This document shows positions 1 through 4,730 of a DNA stretch of 5,350 nucleotides, piece after piece. Where the stretch lies: positions 1 through 5,350 of the forward strand of contig CAAGMF010000046.1 in the NCBI GenBank assembly GCA_900770895.1, read 5' to 3'. The notes under the pieces are model-generated. The model was not told where the DNA came from. It did no database searches and saw only the letters and a program-made list of their open reading frames with translations. Source of the stretch: an uncultured Mitsuokella sp. (GTDB lineage Bacteria > Bacillota > Negativicutes > Selenomonadales > Selenomonadaceae). Each line of letters opens with the position of its first letter. Positions within the stretch are counted from its first letter, which is position 1. A program made the position numbers and the translations under genes.

Positions 1-1
1 C

Positions 2-217
2 TCGTATAATAGATTATAAGAAGGTGATTTTGACCAGCCCTTCACGCACGAAGCGTTCTGCGTCGTGCTGAGCCCGAAATGCGCAGGCATGGCCGGGGCG
101 GCCAACCACATCCTGTCTAAGCTGCGCGCGAGCGGCAGGCTGCAGCAGATGGCACAGCGGTGCATCGGCTGGCCGCCACACGCAAACCATACAGAAAGTA
201 GAGAAGAAAACAGATGA
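2..217 (+). pseudogene. 3' remnant of an amino-acid ABC transporter substrate-binding protein
   Basis: The frame is open from position 20 to the TGA at 215-217 and is too short to have been extracted as a gene with its own start. It encodes about 65 residues beginning EGDFDQPFTHEAFCVVLSPK and continuing through NHILSKLRASGRLQQMAQR. This matches the C-terminal end of family 3 solute-binding proteins (the GlnH/HisJ type). There, a conserved x-Y-x-I-x-x-x-K strand is followed by a helix of the type vN-x-x-L-x-x-L-x-x-x-G and a closing aromatic or W-x-G segment, here CIGWPP. Upstream in the same frame the window reads SYNRL, then TAA at 17-19, then EGDF. The frame seems to have continued through what is now a stop, possibly an AAA-to-TAA change. 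Its end overlaps the next start codon as ATGA, as in a translationally coupled operon. A fresh start is unlikely: a TATAAT (5-10) and an AAGAAGG (18-24) are present, but the TTG behind them (30-32) opens a different frame that stops after 13 codons. The rest of the gene lies outside the window, so the nonsense call depends on sequence I cannot see. Confidence 0.55.
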
Positions 218-474
218 AAGCAATTGTTGTTGGCGCAACGGGTGCCGTCGGACGCGACCTTGTCGAGGTGCTCTGCCATGATCAGCGCTATACCGAAGTG
301 CGGACCTCCATCTCCGTCAAGGTCTTCCAGCTGCTCAACGCTGTCGGGCTCTTCCGGAGCATGGCGCCAATCTCCACAGAAATCGTTGCCCACTGCATGG
401 CCGAGGCCGGCGCCGAGCCGTTTTGCGGCGTGCGGCGGATCAGCAAGCAGGCGATCCGCCATTTCGGCAAGTAA
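214..474 (+). pseudogene. Internally deleted NAD(P)-binding Rossmann-fold oxidoreductase
   Basis: This 86-residue frame starts with a textbook dinucleotide-binding fold, MKAIVVGATGAVGRDLVEVL, with the glycine-rich G-A-T-G-A-V-G loop at residues 7-13. After residue ~32 the text jumps to KVFQLLNAVGLFRSMAPIST and a tail with VAHCMAEAG. This resembles the C-terminal end of atypical short-chain dehydrogenases of the HTATIP2/NAD(P)H-binding family, which are usually about 210-220 residues. The central part, which normally carries the active-site tyrosine/lysine region and the rest of the Rossmann sheet, is missing. The junction is near position 310, where the reading frame is kept. The start has only a weak purine-rich ribosome site (GAGAAG about 9 nt upstream), and it overlaps the stop of the upstream remnant by ATGA. 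The head and tail assignments are by recognition, and the deletion is inferred from length. It could be expressed as a small protein but is very unlikely to be an active enzyme. Confidence 0.6.
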
Positions 475-698
475 AACAGCAGTTTACAGCTTTTAAGCCA
501 CTTGCTCATCGCTCCAAGCCAATACTTGCAAGGCCTTGAGCAAGGCGCTTGAATTTATGCTACTTTGGGCTTTGGACACCAAAGTGGCGAAAACTACTTC
601 CTTGTGGATCTGCCGTCTCAGAGTGTGCCGCAGCTCTTGCGGGCTCTTGTTCTGGTAGGCACCCCTATGTGTTAGAATAGTTGTCAATGGACTGGAAA
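475..698. other. Palindrome-rich intergenic region without a convincing gene
   Basis: This 224-bp stretch separates the + strand remnants from the flavin reductase, whose 3' end faces it. The minus strand is open for 69 codons (493-702), but that frame starts with a TTG inside the stop region of the flavin reductase and has no internal ATG. It shows no domain I recognise, so I do not call it a gene. The DNA has several symmetric elements. Nested palindromes occupy 525-546 (CTTGCAAG, CAAGGCCTTG, and GCCTTG/CAAGGC). A 10-bp dyad lies at 559-588. A GCTCTTG direct repeat with a 10-bp period lies at 633-649. No T-rich terminator follows the flavin reductase stop. An intergenic repeat or the end of a degraded mobile element would fit, but nothing in the window proves either. 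Confidence 0.4.
559..588. repeat. Imperfect inverted repeat (hairpin), not terminator-like
   Basis: The arms are GCTACTTTGG (559-568) and CCAAAGTGGC (579-588), complementary over 10 positions with a single T/G mismatch that would be a wobble pair in RNA. The loop is 10 nt and itself contains a copy of CTTTGG. Neither side is followed by a T-tract, so this is not an intrinsic terminator. It sits in the middle of the unassigned intergenic stretch and may be part of a dispersed repeat. Confidence 0.5.
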
Positions 699-1259
699 TC
701 AATCCTTCAGCTTCAGCCCGTCGTGGAAGGCCTTGCCGACGACTGGGCCGATGAGGCGGTATGTCTTGGAGGCGATATCGAAGATGATCGGCTGGAGCTT
801 GTCATAGTCGACTTCGCCATTGGTCAGGACGGACTCATCCGCCTGCTCGGCGACAATCTTGCCGATGAGGATGCCTGTTTCATCATCGTAGCTTTTCATC
901 TCGCACTCGAGGGTTACAGGGAATTCCTCGATAATCGGCGCATTGACGTGGGCACTCTTATGCGTATGGCAGCCGGATTTCTCAATCTTGTTGACTTTTT
1001 TGCCCGTTTCGATGCCGAAGTAATCCGCAATCTCGACGGTATCCTTCGTTGCGAATGCTACGGTGAAGGCTTTCGTCTTCTTGACATTCTCAGTCGTCTT
1101 GTGCGGCGCGAGGAACAGCGTAATCTCGCCATAGTCGGACTGCGCGCCCCAGGCGGCATTCATGGCATTCGGCACACCGTTCTCATCATAGGTGCCGATG
1201 ATGAAGACGCCCTCTGGCGCAATGCACGCTTTCTGTCCCGAAAATTCCTTGCTCATCAT
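699..1259 (-). CDS. Flavin reductase family protein (flavoredoxin-like, FMN-binding)
   Basis: A 186-residue soluble cytoplasmic protein, full length for the flavoredoxin branch of the flavin reductase-like FMN-binding split-barrel family (typically 180-210 residues). Members bind FMN and pass electrons to partner proteins or reduce free flavin. The physiological partner cannot be told from the sequence. Family landmarks in order: GTYDENGVPNAMNAAWG (residues 22-38), TTENVKKTKAFTVAFA (55-70), ADYFGIETGKKVNKIEKSG (78-96), VNAPIIEEFPVTLEC (105-119), an acidic GKI-x5-ADESVL strand (133-145), and a YRLIGPVVGKAF end (167-178). Two ATG codons lie in tandem (1259 and 1256). AAAGGA at 1271-1266 is 6 nt before the first and 9 nt before the second, so either could be used. 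The gene appears monocistronic, with its own promoter at 1388-1416 and a 120-nt leader carrying a terminator-like hairpin. Downstream I see no intrinsic terminator. The family call is confident, the exact reaction is not. Confidence 0.9.
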   Translation of the reverse strand: MMSKEFSGQKACIAPEGVFIIGTYDENGVPNAMNAAWGAQSDYGEITLFLAPHKTTENVKKTKAFTVAFATKDTVEIADYFGIETGKKVNKIEKSGCHTHKSAHVNAPIIEEFPVTLECEMKSYDDETGILIGKIVAEQADESVLTNGEVDYDKLQPIIFDIASKTYRLIGPVVGKAFHDGLKLKD

Positions 1260-1308
1260 GGATCATCCTTTCTGTATTCCTGCCAGGGTATGGCCCGGTT
1301 AATTATGC

Positions 1309-1350
1309 AAAAACGCCATCTGCGGCAACCAAAATCGCGGAGGGCGTTTT
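1309..1350 (-). terminator. Terminator-like hairpin between the EamA gene and the flavin reductase (possible attenuator)
   Basis: Perfect outer arms AAAACGCC (1310-1317) and GGCGTTTT (1343-1350) enclose an inner stem. The inner stem pairs GCG with CGC and TC with GA, interrupted by mismatches. On the minus strand the stem runs directly into TTTTT, giving a normal intrinsic terminator; on the plus strand it is followed by TTTTCTTG, so it could act in both directions. It lies 75 nt after the EamA stop and could simply end that transcript. However, it also lies about 30 nt downstream of the predicted start of flavin reductase transcription and 50 nt before its start codon, which would make it a leader attenuator. 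The sequence does not decide between these. Confidence 0.7.
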
Positions 1351-1357
1351 CTTGTTC

Positions 1358-1373
1358 GTAGTACGATGACTAC
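1358..1373. repeat. Small hairpin at the 5' end of the flavin reductase leader
   Basis: GTAGT (1358-1362) and ACTAC (1369-1373) are perfectly complementary around a 6-nt loop. On the minus strand this would be the first structure in the transcript, some 8 nt after the predicted start site and 8 nt before the terminator-like hairpin. A 5-bp stem of this kind can occur by chance. It is listed because of its position in a leader with other structure. Confidence 0.3.
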
Positions 1374-1387
1374 TGATTTCTAGCTGT

Positions 1388-1416
1388 ATTATACCACTAG
1401 ACATATGACCCGGCAA
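1388..1416 (-). promoter_or_regulatory. Predicted housekeeping promoter of the flavin reductase gene
   Basis: On the minus strand, TTGCCG (1416-1411) is followed by a 17-bp spacer and a perfect TATAAT (1393-1388). A TG one base upstream of the -10 gives an extended -10 element (TGGTATAAT). Transcription would start near 1381. The -35 box lies just beyond the stop codon of the EamA gene, so the flavin reductase can be expressed independently of it. Confidence 0.7.
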
Positions 1417-1424
1417 GCTCTCAG

Positions 1425-2285
1425 CTATTGCCGGTTGCCGATAGCGATGCCGCTGAAAATCAGGGCGATGCCGAACCACGCTGGTGGTGAAACCGTCTCG
1501 CCCAGCACGAAGCAGGCGGATAGCATGGCGATGATGAGTTCTGAGGACGTGAGGATGCCGGCCAGGCCGACACCGGTATGAGGAATGCCGATGGCGAACA
1601 GGAGCGGTGGCAATGTGACGCCGAGCAGACCGAGCGGCAAGCCGTAGGGCAACACGGAAAGGAAGGCCGTACCGCTCGTGAGAAACAGCGGTGGCAGTGC
1701 GGCAAAGACAATCAGTCCGCCGCCACAGGCCATGATTGTTGCTTTGAACACCGGCGGTACATCCGGGGCGACGGTGCCGCTCACGAGCAGCAGGATGGCA
1801 TAGCTTAGGGCGGAAAGCAGGCCGAGCACAACGCCTCGGGCGTCGGCCGCAATCGGCTCTCCTGTCAGCACACCGCTGGCGAGGAGCGAACCCGGCAATA
1901 GTAGCAACAGAGCCAGCAACTTCTGCCGTGATGGCAGTCTGCGGCGCAGCAGCATCTCGAAAAGTAGCGCGATGATGATATATTGAAAAAGCAATACGAC
2001 AGCGAGCGAAGCGGAGATCGTCTCCAGAGCATGGTAGTAAAAGAGCGTCGTAGCGCCCGTCGGCAGGCCGGAAGCGAGCAGTATCAGCACCTGCCGAACT
2101 GTGAGGTGTCGGGGACGTGCGCGCCATGCCGGCAGGAGCAATAGCGCGATACCGAAGAAAAACTGTCCACTCGACACACCGCTCCGGTCGATGCCTGCAG
2201 CATAGGCGAGCTTGACGATGGTCGAAAGGATGCCGTAGCAGGCTCCGCCGAGAAAAACGAGCAGTGGGTAACGATATTTTGACAA
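1425..2285 (-). CDS. EamA/DMT-family inner-membrane transporter
   Basis: A 286-residue, very hydrophobic protein with two repeated EamA domains of about five membrane segments each (roughly residues 7-138 and 151-284), the standard ten-helix drug/metabolite transporter layout. The first repeat has the family signature near its end: YYHALETISASLAVVLLFQY (83-102), a basic loop RRRLPSR (114-120), and LLPGSLLASG. The second repeat has the matching GLAGILTSSELIIAMLSACF and an LGE motif (261-263). Such proteins usually export amino acids, metabolites or other small solutes; the substrate cannot be read from the sequence. I place the start at TTG 2285-2283 because GGAGG (2298-2294) lies 8 nt upstream. 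The frame stays open to 2459, but the extra 58 residues are polar and lack transporter character, and they would run through the predicted promoter and leader hairpin. It has its own promoter and a structured leader. Confidence 0.88.
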   Translation of the reverse strand: MSKYRYPLLVFLGGACYGILSTIVKLAYAAGIDRSGVSSGQFFFGIALLLLPAWRARPRHLTVRQVLILLASGLPTGATTLFYYHALETISASLAVVLLFQYIIIALLFEMLLRRRLPSRQKLLALLLLLPGSLLASGVLTGEPIAADARGVVLGLLSALSYAILLLVSGTVAPDVPPVFKATIMACGGGLIVFAALPPLFLTSGTAFLSVLPYGLPLGLLGVTLPPLLFAIGIPHTGVGLAGILTSSELIIAMLSACFVLGETVSPPAWFGIALIFSGIAIGNRQ

Positions 2286-2293
2286 AGAATTCG

Positions 2294-2298
2294 CCTCC
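2294..2298 (-). promoter_or_regulatory. Ribosome binding site fixing the TTG start of the EamA gene
   Basis: GGAGG on the minus strand, 8 nt before TTG 2285-2283. It is the only good Shine-Dalgarno sequence near the 5' part of this frame. It sets the start where the transporter homology begins. Confidence 0.75.
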
Positions 2299-2323
2299 GG
2301 ACGGATGATTGCTTTCTGTACGC

Positions 2324-2361
2324 AAAAACGCCACACAACGCGAATATCGTGCTGTGTGGCG
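2324..2361 (-). terminator. Terminator-like hairpin in the leader of the EamA gene (possible attenuator)
   Basis: CGCCACACA (2329-2337) and TGTGTGGCG (2353-2361) form a perfect 9-bp stem with a 15-nt loop. On the minus strand the stem is followed at once by TTTTT (2328-2324). It sits between the predicted EamA promoter (2430-2459) and the TTG start, about 38 nt before the start codon. That is the position expected of a transcription attenuator. An upstream TGTGG (about 2397-2392) can pair with CCACA of the 5' arm, so a weak competing fold exists, but only 5 bp long. No known riboswitch class is recognisable. It may instead be the delayed terminator of the symporter gene. Confidence 0.65.
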
Positions 2362-2429
2362 AAACGGTCCTGAAGAAGCGGACAGAAAAATCCACATCCA
2401 AATGATGGTTTTCTGAAAAATCTACTGCT

Positions 2430-2459
2430 ATAGTAACAAGACATCCAGGCCTTTGTCAA
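2430..2459 (-). promoter_or_regulatory. Predicted housekeeping promoter of the EamA gene
   Basis: Consensus TTGACA (2459-2454), an 18-bp spacer and TACTAT (2435-2430) on the minus strand. Transcription would start near 2423, giving an untranslated leader of about 138 nt. The dyad GAGCA-N5-TGCTC at 2460-2474 abuts the -35 box on its upstream side. Confidence 0.6.
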
Positions 2460-2474
2460 GAGCAGGTCGTGCTC
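2460..2474. repeat. Short dyad between the symporter stop and the EamA -35 box
   Basis: GAGCA and TGCTC arms of 5 bp around GGTCG, touching the -35 hexamer of the EamA promoter and 10 bp after the symporter stop. It could be an operator half-site pair or a weak terminator stem for the symporter. It lacks a proper T-tract on the minus strand (TTGAC follows), so I favour neither strongly. Confidence 0.3.
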
Positions 2475-2484
2475 GTGCAGCTTT

Positions 2485-3963
2485 TTAGAATATGCCGAGG
2501 AATTTCCAGTACGTTGCGGCGAAAACGAGGAGGAGTATGTAGCCGATGATGGTCAGCGGCAGGCCGACCTTTATGCAGTCTTTCGCGGAGAACGTATCAG
2601 TCGCAAAGGCCAGTATGCCCTGCGGGGAATTGACCGGCAGGATGAAGCCGAAGCTGACGACGAACTGGAGGACCATCGTGGTGGCCACGATGTTGACGAC
2701 TGAGCCGCCGAGTCCCTGCAGGACAGCTATCATGATCGGGATCATCGAGGAGGCCACTGCCGTGGCGCTGGCAAAGCCGATGTGGATGACGATCAGGAAC
2801 AGGGCGAGTATCGCGAAGACGGAGAACAGGCTCATGCTCGTGAGTCCGAATGCGCTTGAGAGGTGGGTGGCCAGCCAGGCTGCGGCCTTGGTCGTGAGCA
2901 GGGCCGTGCCCATGCTGATGCCGACACCGAACAGGATCAGCGTGCCCCAGGAGACGCGGGACTGAGCTTCTTTCCAGGTCATGACGCCGATCTTCGGCAT
3001 GAACAGCAGCGTGATGGCCAGTATGGTCGAGGTCGTCGTGTCGAGCGGATGCAGCGTTTTCTCGGTAACCCAGAGGAACAGCAGGCCGACGGAGACGATG
3101 AGCAGGCGTTTTTCAGATGGCTTCATGGGGCCCAGCTCCTGTTGCTCTTTGCGGACGGATTCCTCGCCGCCTTCGATTTCCTTCATTTCAGGCGGCAGGA
3201 TCTTGATGCAGAGGAAATACAGAACCACGGACATGATGGCAGCATACGGAGCAGCGGTGATGAACCACTGAGCCCACGATATCGTGGCGCCGAGCTGCTT
3301 CTCGATGAAGCCGAGTGCGACCATGTTCTGCGCAGCTGCTGTCTTGATACCGATGTTCCAGATACTGGCAGCCTCGACGGTCGCTACCATGAGCAGGGCG
3401 GCGAGGCGGCTGCCGGGCTTCAGGTGGAAGGCCGCGATGATACCGAGGATGATCGGCACGATGCAGCCCACGCGGGCGGTTGTGCTCGGGACGAAGAAGG
3501 CTAGTATGAATCCGACGAATATCATGCCGGCCAGGACGCGGTTCGTCTTGGCACCGACTTTCGAGAGGATGAACAGGGCGATGCGCCGGTCAAGGCCGGT
3601 GTGCATCATGGCCGCAGCCAGGAATAGTGCTGCGCCGACCAGGATGGTGCCGCTCGAGCTCAGGCCGGTGAAGGCCATCTTGAGGGCGCCGCTCGTGCCC
3701 AGCATCTTGGTCGGTACCTGCGGATTCGGTGCGAATCCGAGGCATAGAATCATGAGTGAGGCGATGAGCGTTGCGCTGACCGGATAGGTGACAGCTTCAG
3801 TAATCCAGATGATGACGGCGAAAATAAGTATACCCAGCATCCGATGCCCTGCCGTTGTCAGATCCAGAGGTGTCGGAATCATGAAGATGATGATCAGTGC
3901 AGCGAATGCGATGAGGAGTCCATATTTTTTGGCAAAGGACTCTTTTTGTGGCTTGGTGTCCAT
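2485..3963 (-). CDS. DASS/SLC13-family sodium:anion (dicarboxylate-type) symporter
   Basis: A 492-residue integral membrane protein, full length for the divalent anion:Na+ symporter family, which takes up di- and tricarboxylates or sulfate with sodium. A short polar N-terminus precedes a helix at ~14-30. The family motif WITEAVTYPVSATLIASL spans 53-70. The first hairpin/SNT-type site is VPSTTARVGCIVPII (158-172). A charged cytoplasmic loop of about 258-286 divides the two halves. The second SNT-type site is GFASATAVASSMIPI (396-410), followed by FILPVNSPQGILAFA (440-454) near the C-terminus. In both sites the usual asparagine of S-N-T is replaced (S160-T-T and S399-A-T). The arrangement is that of plastid DiT1 and bacterial CitT/YbhI-like carriers. 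ATG 3963 is preceded by a perfect AAGGAGG at 7 nt and its own TATAAT promoter. The family is secure; the substrate, perhaps a C4-dicarboxylate or citrate-like acid, is open. Confidence 0.92.
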   Translation of the reverse strand: MDTKPQKESFAKKYGLLIAFAALIIIFMIPTPLDLTTAGHRMLGILIFAVIIWITEAVTYPVSATLIASLMILCLGFAPNPQVPTKMLGTSGALKMAFTGLSSSGTILVGAALFLAAAMMHTGLDRRIALFILSKVGAKTNRVLAGMIFVGFILAFFVPSTTARVGCIVPIILGIIAAFHLKPGSRLAALLMVATVEAASIWNIGIKTAAAQNMVALGFIEKQLGATISWAQWFITAAPYAAIMSVVLYFLCIKILPPEMKEIEGGEESVRKEQQELGPMKPSEKRLLIVSVGLLFLWVTEKTLHPLDTTTSTILAITLLFMPKIGVMTWKEAQSRVSWGTLILFGVGISMGTALLTTKAAAWLATHLSSAFGLTSMSLFSVFAILALFLIVIHIGFASATAVASSMIPIMIAVLQGLGGSVVNIVATTMVLQFVVSFGFILPVNSPQGILAFATDTFSAKDCIKVGLPLTIIGYILLLVFAATYWKFLGIF

Positions 3964-3970
3964 GGTTATA

Positions 3971-3977
3971 CCTCCTT
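3971..3977 (-). promoter_or_regulatory. Strong ribosome binding site of the symporter gene
   Basis: AAGGAGG on the minus strand, a full match to the anti-Shine-Dalgarno core, 7 nt before ATG 3963. It fixes the symporter start and predicts efficient translation. Confidence 0.85.
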
Positions 3978-4001
3978 CGTAATATAAAATATGTTTTTTT
4001 T

Positions 4002-4030
4002 ATTATACCACGTTTTTTTAATTGTGAGAA
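4002..4030 (-). promoter_or_regulatory. Predicted promoter of the symporter gene
   Basis: TTCTCA (4030-4025), a 17-bp spacer and a perfect TATAAT (4007-4002), again with a TG one base upstream of the -10 (TGGTATAAT). The stretch is AT-rich, unlike the neighbouring genes. The leader is short, about 30 nt, and has no terminator-like hairpin. The weak -35 box lies beside and partly within a direct repeat of CACAAT. Confidence 0.65.
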
Positions 4031-4037
4031 TATTGTG
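4021..4037. repeat. Direct repeat ATTGTG-N5-ATTGTG over the symporter -35 region
   Basis: ATTGTG at 4021-4026 and 4032-4037 repeats with an 11-bp period, about one helical turn. The first copy overlaps the -35 box and the second lies just upstream of it. Tandem half-sites one turn apart are typical of dimeric response regulators and other activators binding next to a weak -35. No regulator gene is in the window, so this is a candidate site only. Confidence 0.35.
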
Positions 4038-4087
4038 TAGCGTGTTTTGAGGGCGTACTAAAGTATGATTTTTCCGTATCCGCGAGT

Positions 4088-4135
4088 CAGACAAAACAGC
4101 CTCCTGCCGGTCGTCACTCCGGCAGGAGGCTGTTT
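4088..4135 (-). terminator. Strong intrinsic terminator after cobO
   Basis: A perfect 17-bp stem: AAACAGCCTCCTGCCGG (4094-4110) pairs with CCGGCAGGAGGCTGTTT (4119-4135) around an 8-nt loop. On the minus strand it is followed by TTTTGTCT. It begins 16 nt after the cobO stop and separates the ligase-cobO unit from the symporter promoter. The flanking A and T runs could allow some activity on the other strand, where no gene reads into it. Confidence 0.9.
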
Positions 4136-4150
4136 GGAATCGTATGGAGT

Positions 4151-4726
4151 TCAATCTTCTATGCCGCGACGAGCGGCGATGCCGTTGGCGTAGTAGTGCT
4201 TTACTTCGTGCATATCGGTCACGAGGTCGGCGATATCTATGAGCCAGTCAGGGGCACCGCGGCCGGTCGTGACGATCTCGAGGGAAGGATTGCCGATAGC
4301 AGGAGTCAGACAGGTGCGGACTTCGGGCTCGGTCACGAGACCGAAGTGCAGGGCTACGTTCAGCTCGTCGAGTATGATGAGATCGTAGCGGGCGCTTGTG
4401 ATAGCCGCGCGGGCAGCCGTCAGACCGCGGGCGATGAGGGCGACGTAGTCGGCTGGCGGCTGTCCGGGCGGGAATACGACGATGTCGTCACCGAGCTCGC
4501 GCCGGCTGCGCTCATCGAGCGTACCCTCAGGCGCGATGAAGAATGGCTTGCCGCTCGTGTGGAGCTCGAGCCCCGGCAGGCGCGTGAGTACCTTTTGCTC
4601 GCTGTAGGCGAGGCTCTTCATGAACTGCATGATGTAGACGTGATGTCCGGCACCGAGGGCCCGCAGCGCCAGCCCGAGAGCGGCTGTCGTCTTGCCCTTG
4701 CCGGAGCCTGTGTATATTTCCAGCAT
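4151..4726 (-). CDS. cobO: Corrinoid (cob(I)yrinic acid a,c-diamide) adenosyltransferase
   Basis: A 191-residue cytoplasmic enzyme of the CobA/CobO/BtuR family. It transfers the adenosyl group of ATP to the reduced cobalt of corrinoids in adenosylcobalamin synthesis or salvage. The N-terminal ATP-binding loop is YTGSGKGKTTAALG (residues 5-18), where most relatives have TGDGKGKTT. QFMK at 34-37 matches the conserved VxxxQFxK strand. LIILDELNVAL (116-126) is the Walker B-like segment. TGRGAP (154-159) and ADLVTDMHEVKHYY (166-179) followed by a GIAARRGIE end are hallmarks of the family. Length is normal. The gene follows the ligase by 4 nt and has no clear Shine-Dalgarno sequence before its ATG (ACTGATATC precedes it), so translation probably depends on coupling to the ligase. 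A strong terminator follows. No other cobalamin gene is in view, so whether the host makes or only salvages corrinoids cannot be said. Confidence 0.93.
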   Translation of the reverse strand: MLEIYTGSGKGKTTAALGLALRALGAGHHVYIMQFMKSLAYSEQKVLTRLPGLELHTSGKPFFIAPEGTLDERSRRELGDDIVVFPPGQPPADYVALIARGLTAARAAITSARYDLIILDELNVALHFGLVTEPEVRTCLTPAIGNPSLEIVTTGRGAPDWLIDIADLVTDMHEVKHYYANGIAARRGIED

Positions 4727-4730
4727 GATA

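Noticed and set aside
5..32. Promoter and start site (TATAAT, AAGAAGG, TTG) for a new gene at the window edge
   Set aside because: The TTG frame stops after 13 codons, no -35 box can be assessed, and the neighbouring frame reads through as protein-like sequence. The motifs are probably fortuitous in coding DNA.
493..702. Minus-strand 69-codon open frame in the intergenic region
   Set aside because: It starts with TTG inside the flavin reductase stop region, has no internal ATG, no recognisable domain, and spans strong palindromes. Possibly a fragment of a repeat, not a supported gene.
681..1361. Plus-strand 226-codon open frame
   Set aside because: It lies antisense to the flavin reductase, whose family motifs are clear, and has no family resemblance of its own.
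1303..2397. Minus-strand 364-codon open frame in another register over the EamA gene
   Set aside because: It is rich in arginine, histidine and proline as expected for an out-of-frame reading of a GC-rich gene. The EamA frame has the transmembrane pattern and a good ribosome binding site.
2286..2459. N-terminal extension of the EamA protein by 58 residues
   Set aside because: It would begin within the -35 box of the predicted promoter and cross the leader hairpin. GGAGG and the start of homology both support the TTG at 2285.
2863..3504. Plus-strand 213-codon open frame
   Set aside because: Antisense shadow of the symporter, with a low-complexity Asp/Gly/Arg-rich composition.
4021..4030. Resemblance of AATTGTGAGA to the lac operator
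   Set aside because: Only a half-site matches and the second half of the lac palindrome is absent. Better described as a direct repeat of ATTGTG.
3966..4154. Minus-strand 62-codon open frame after cobO
   Set aside because: It runs through the strong terminator and the symporter promoter. The ATGA overlap with cobO is not backed by any ribosome site or homology.
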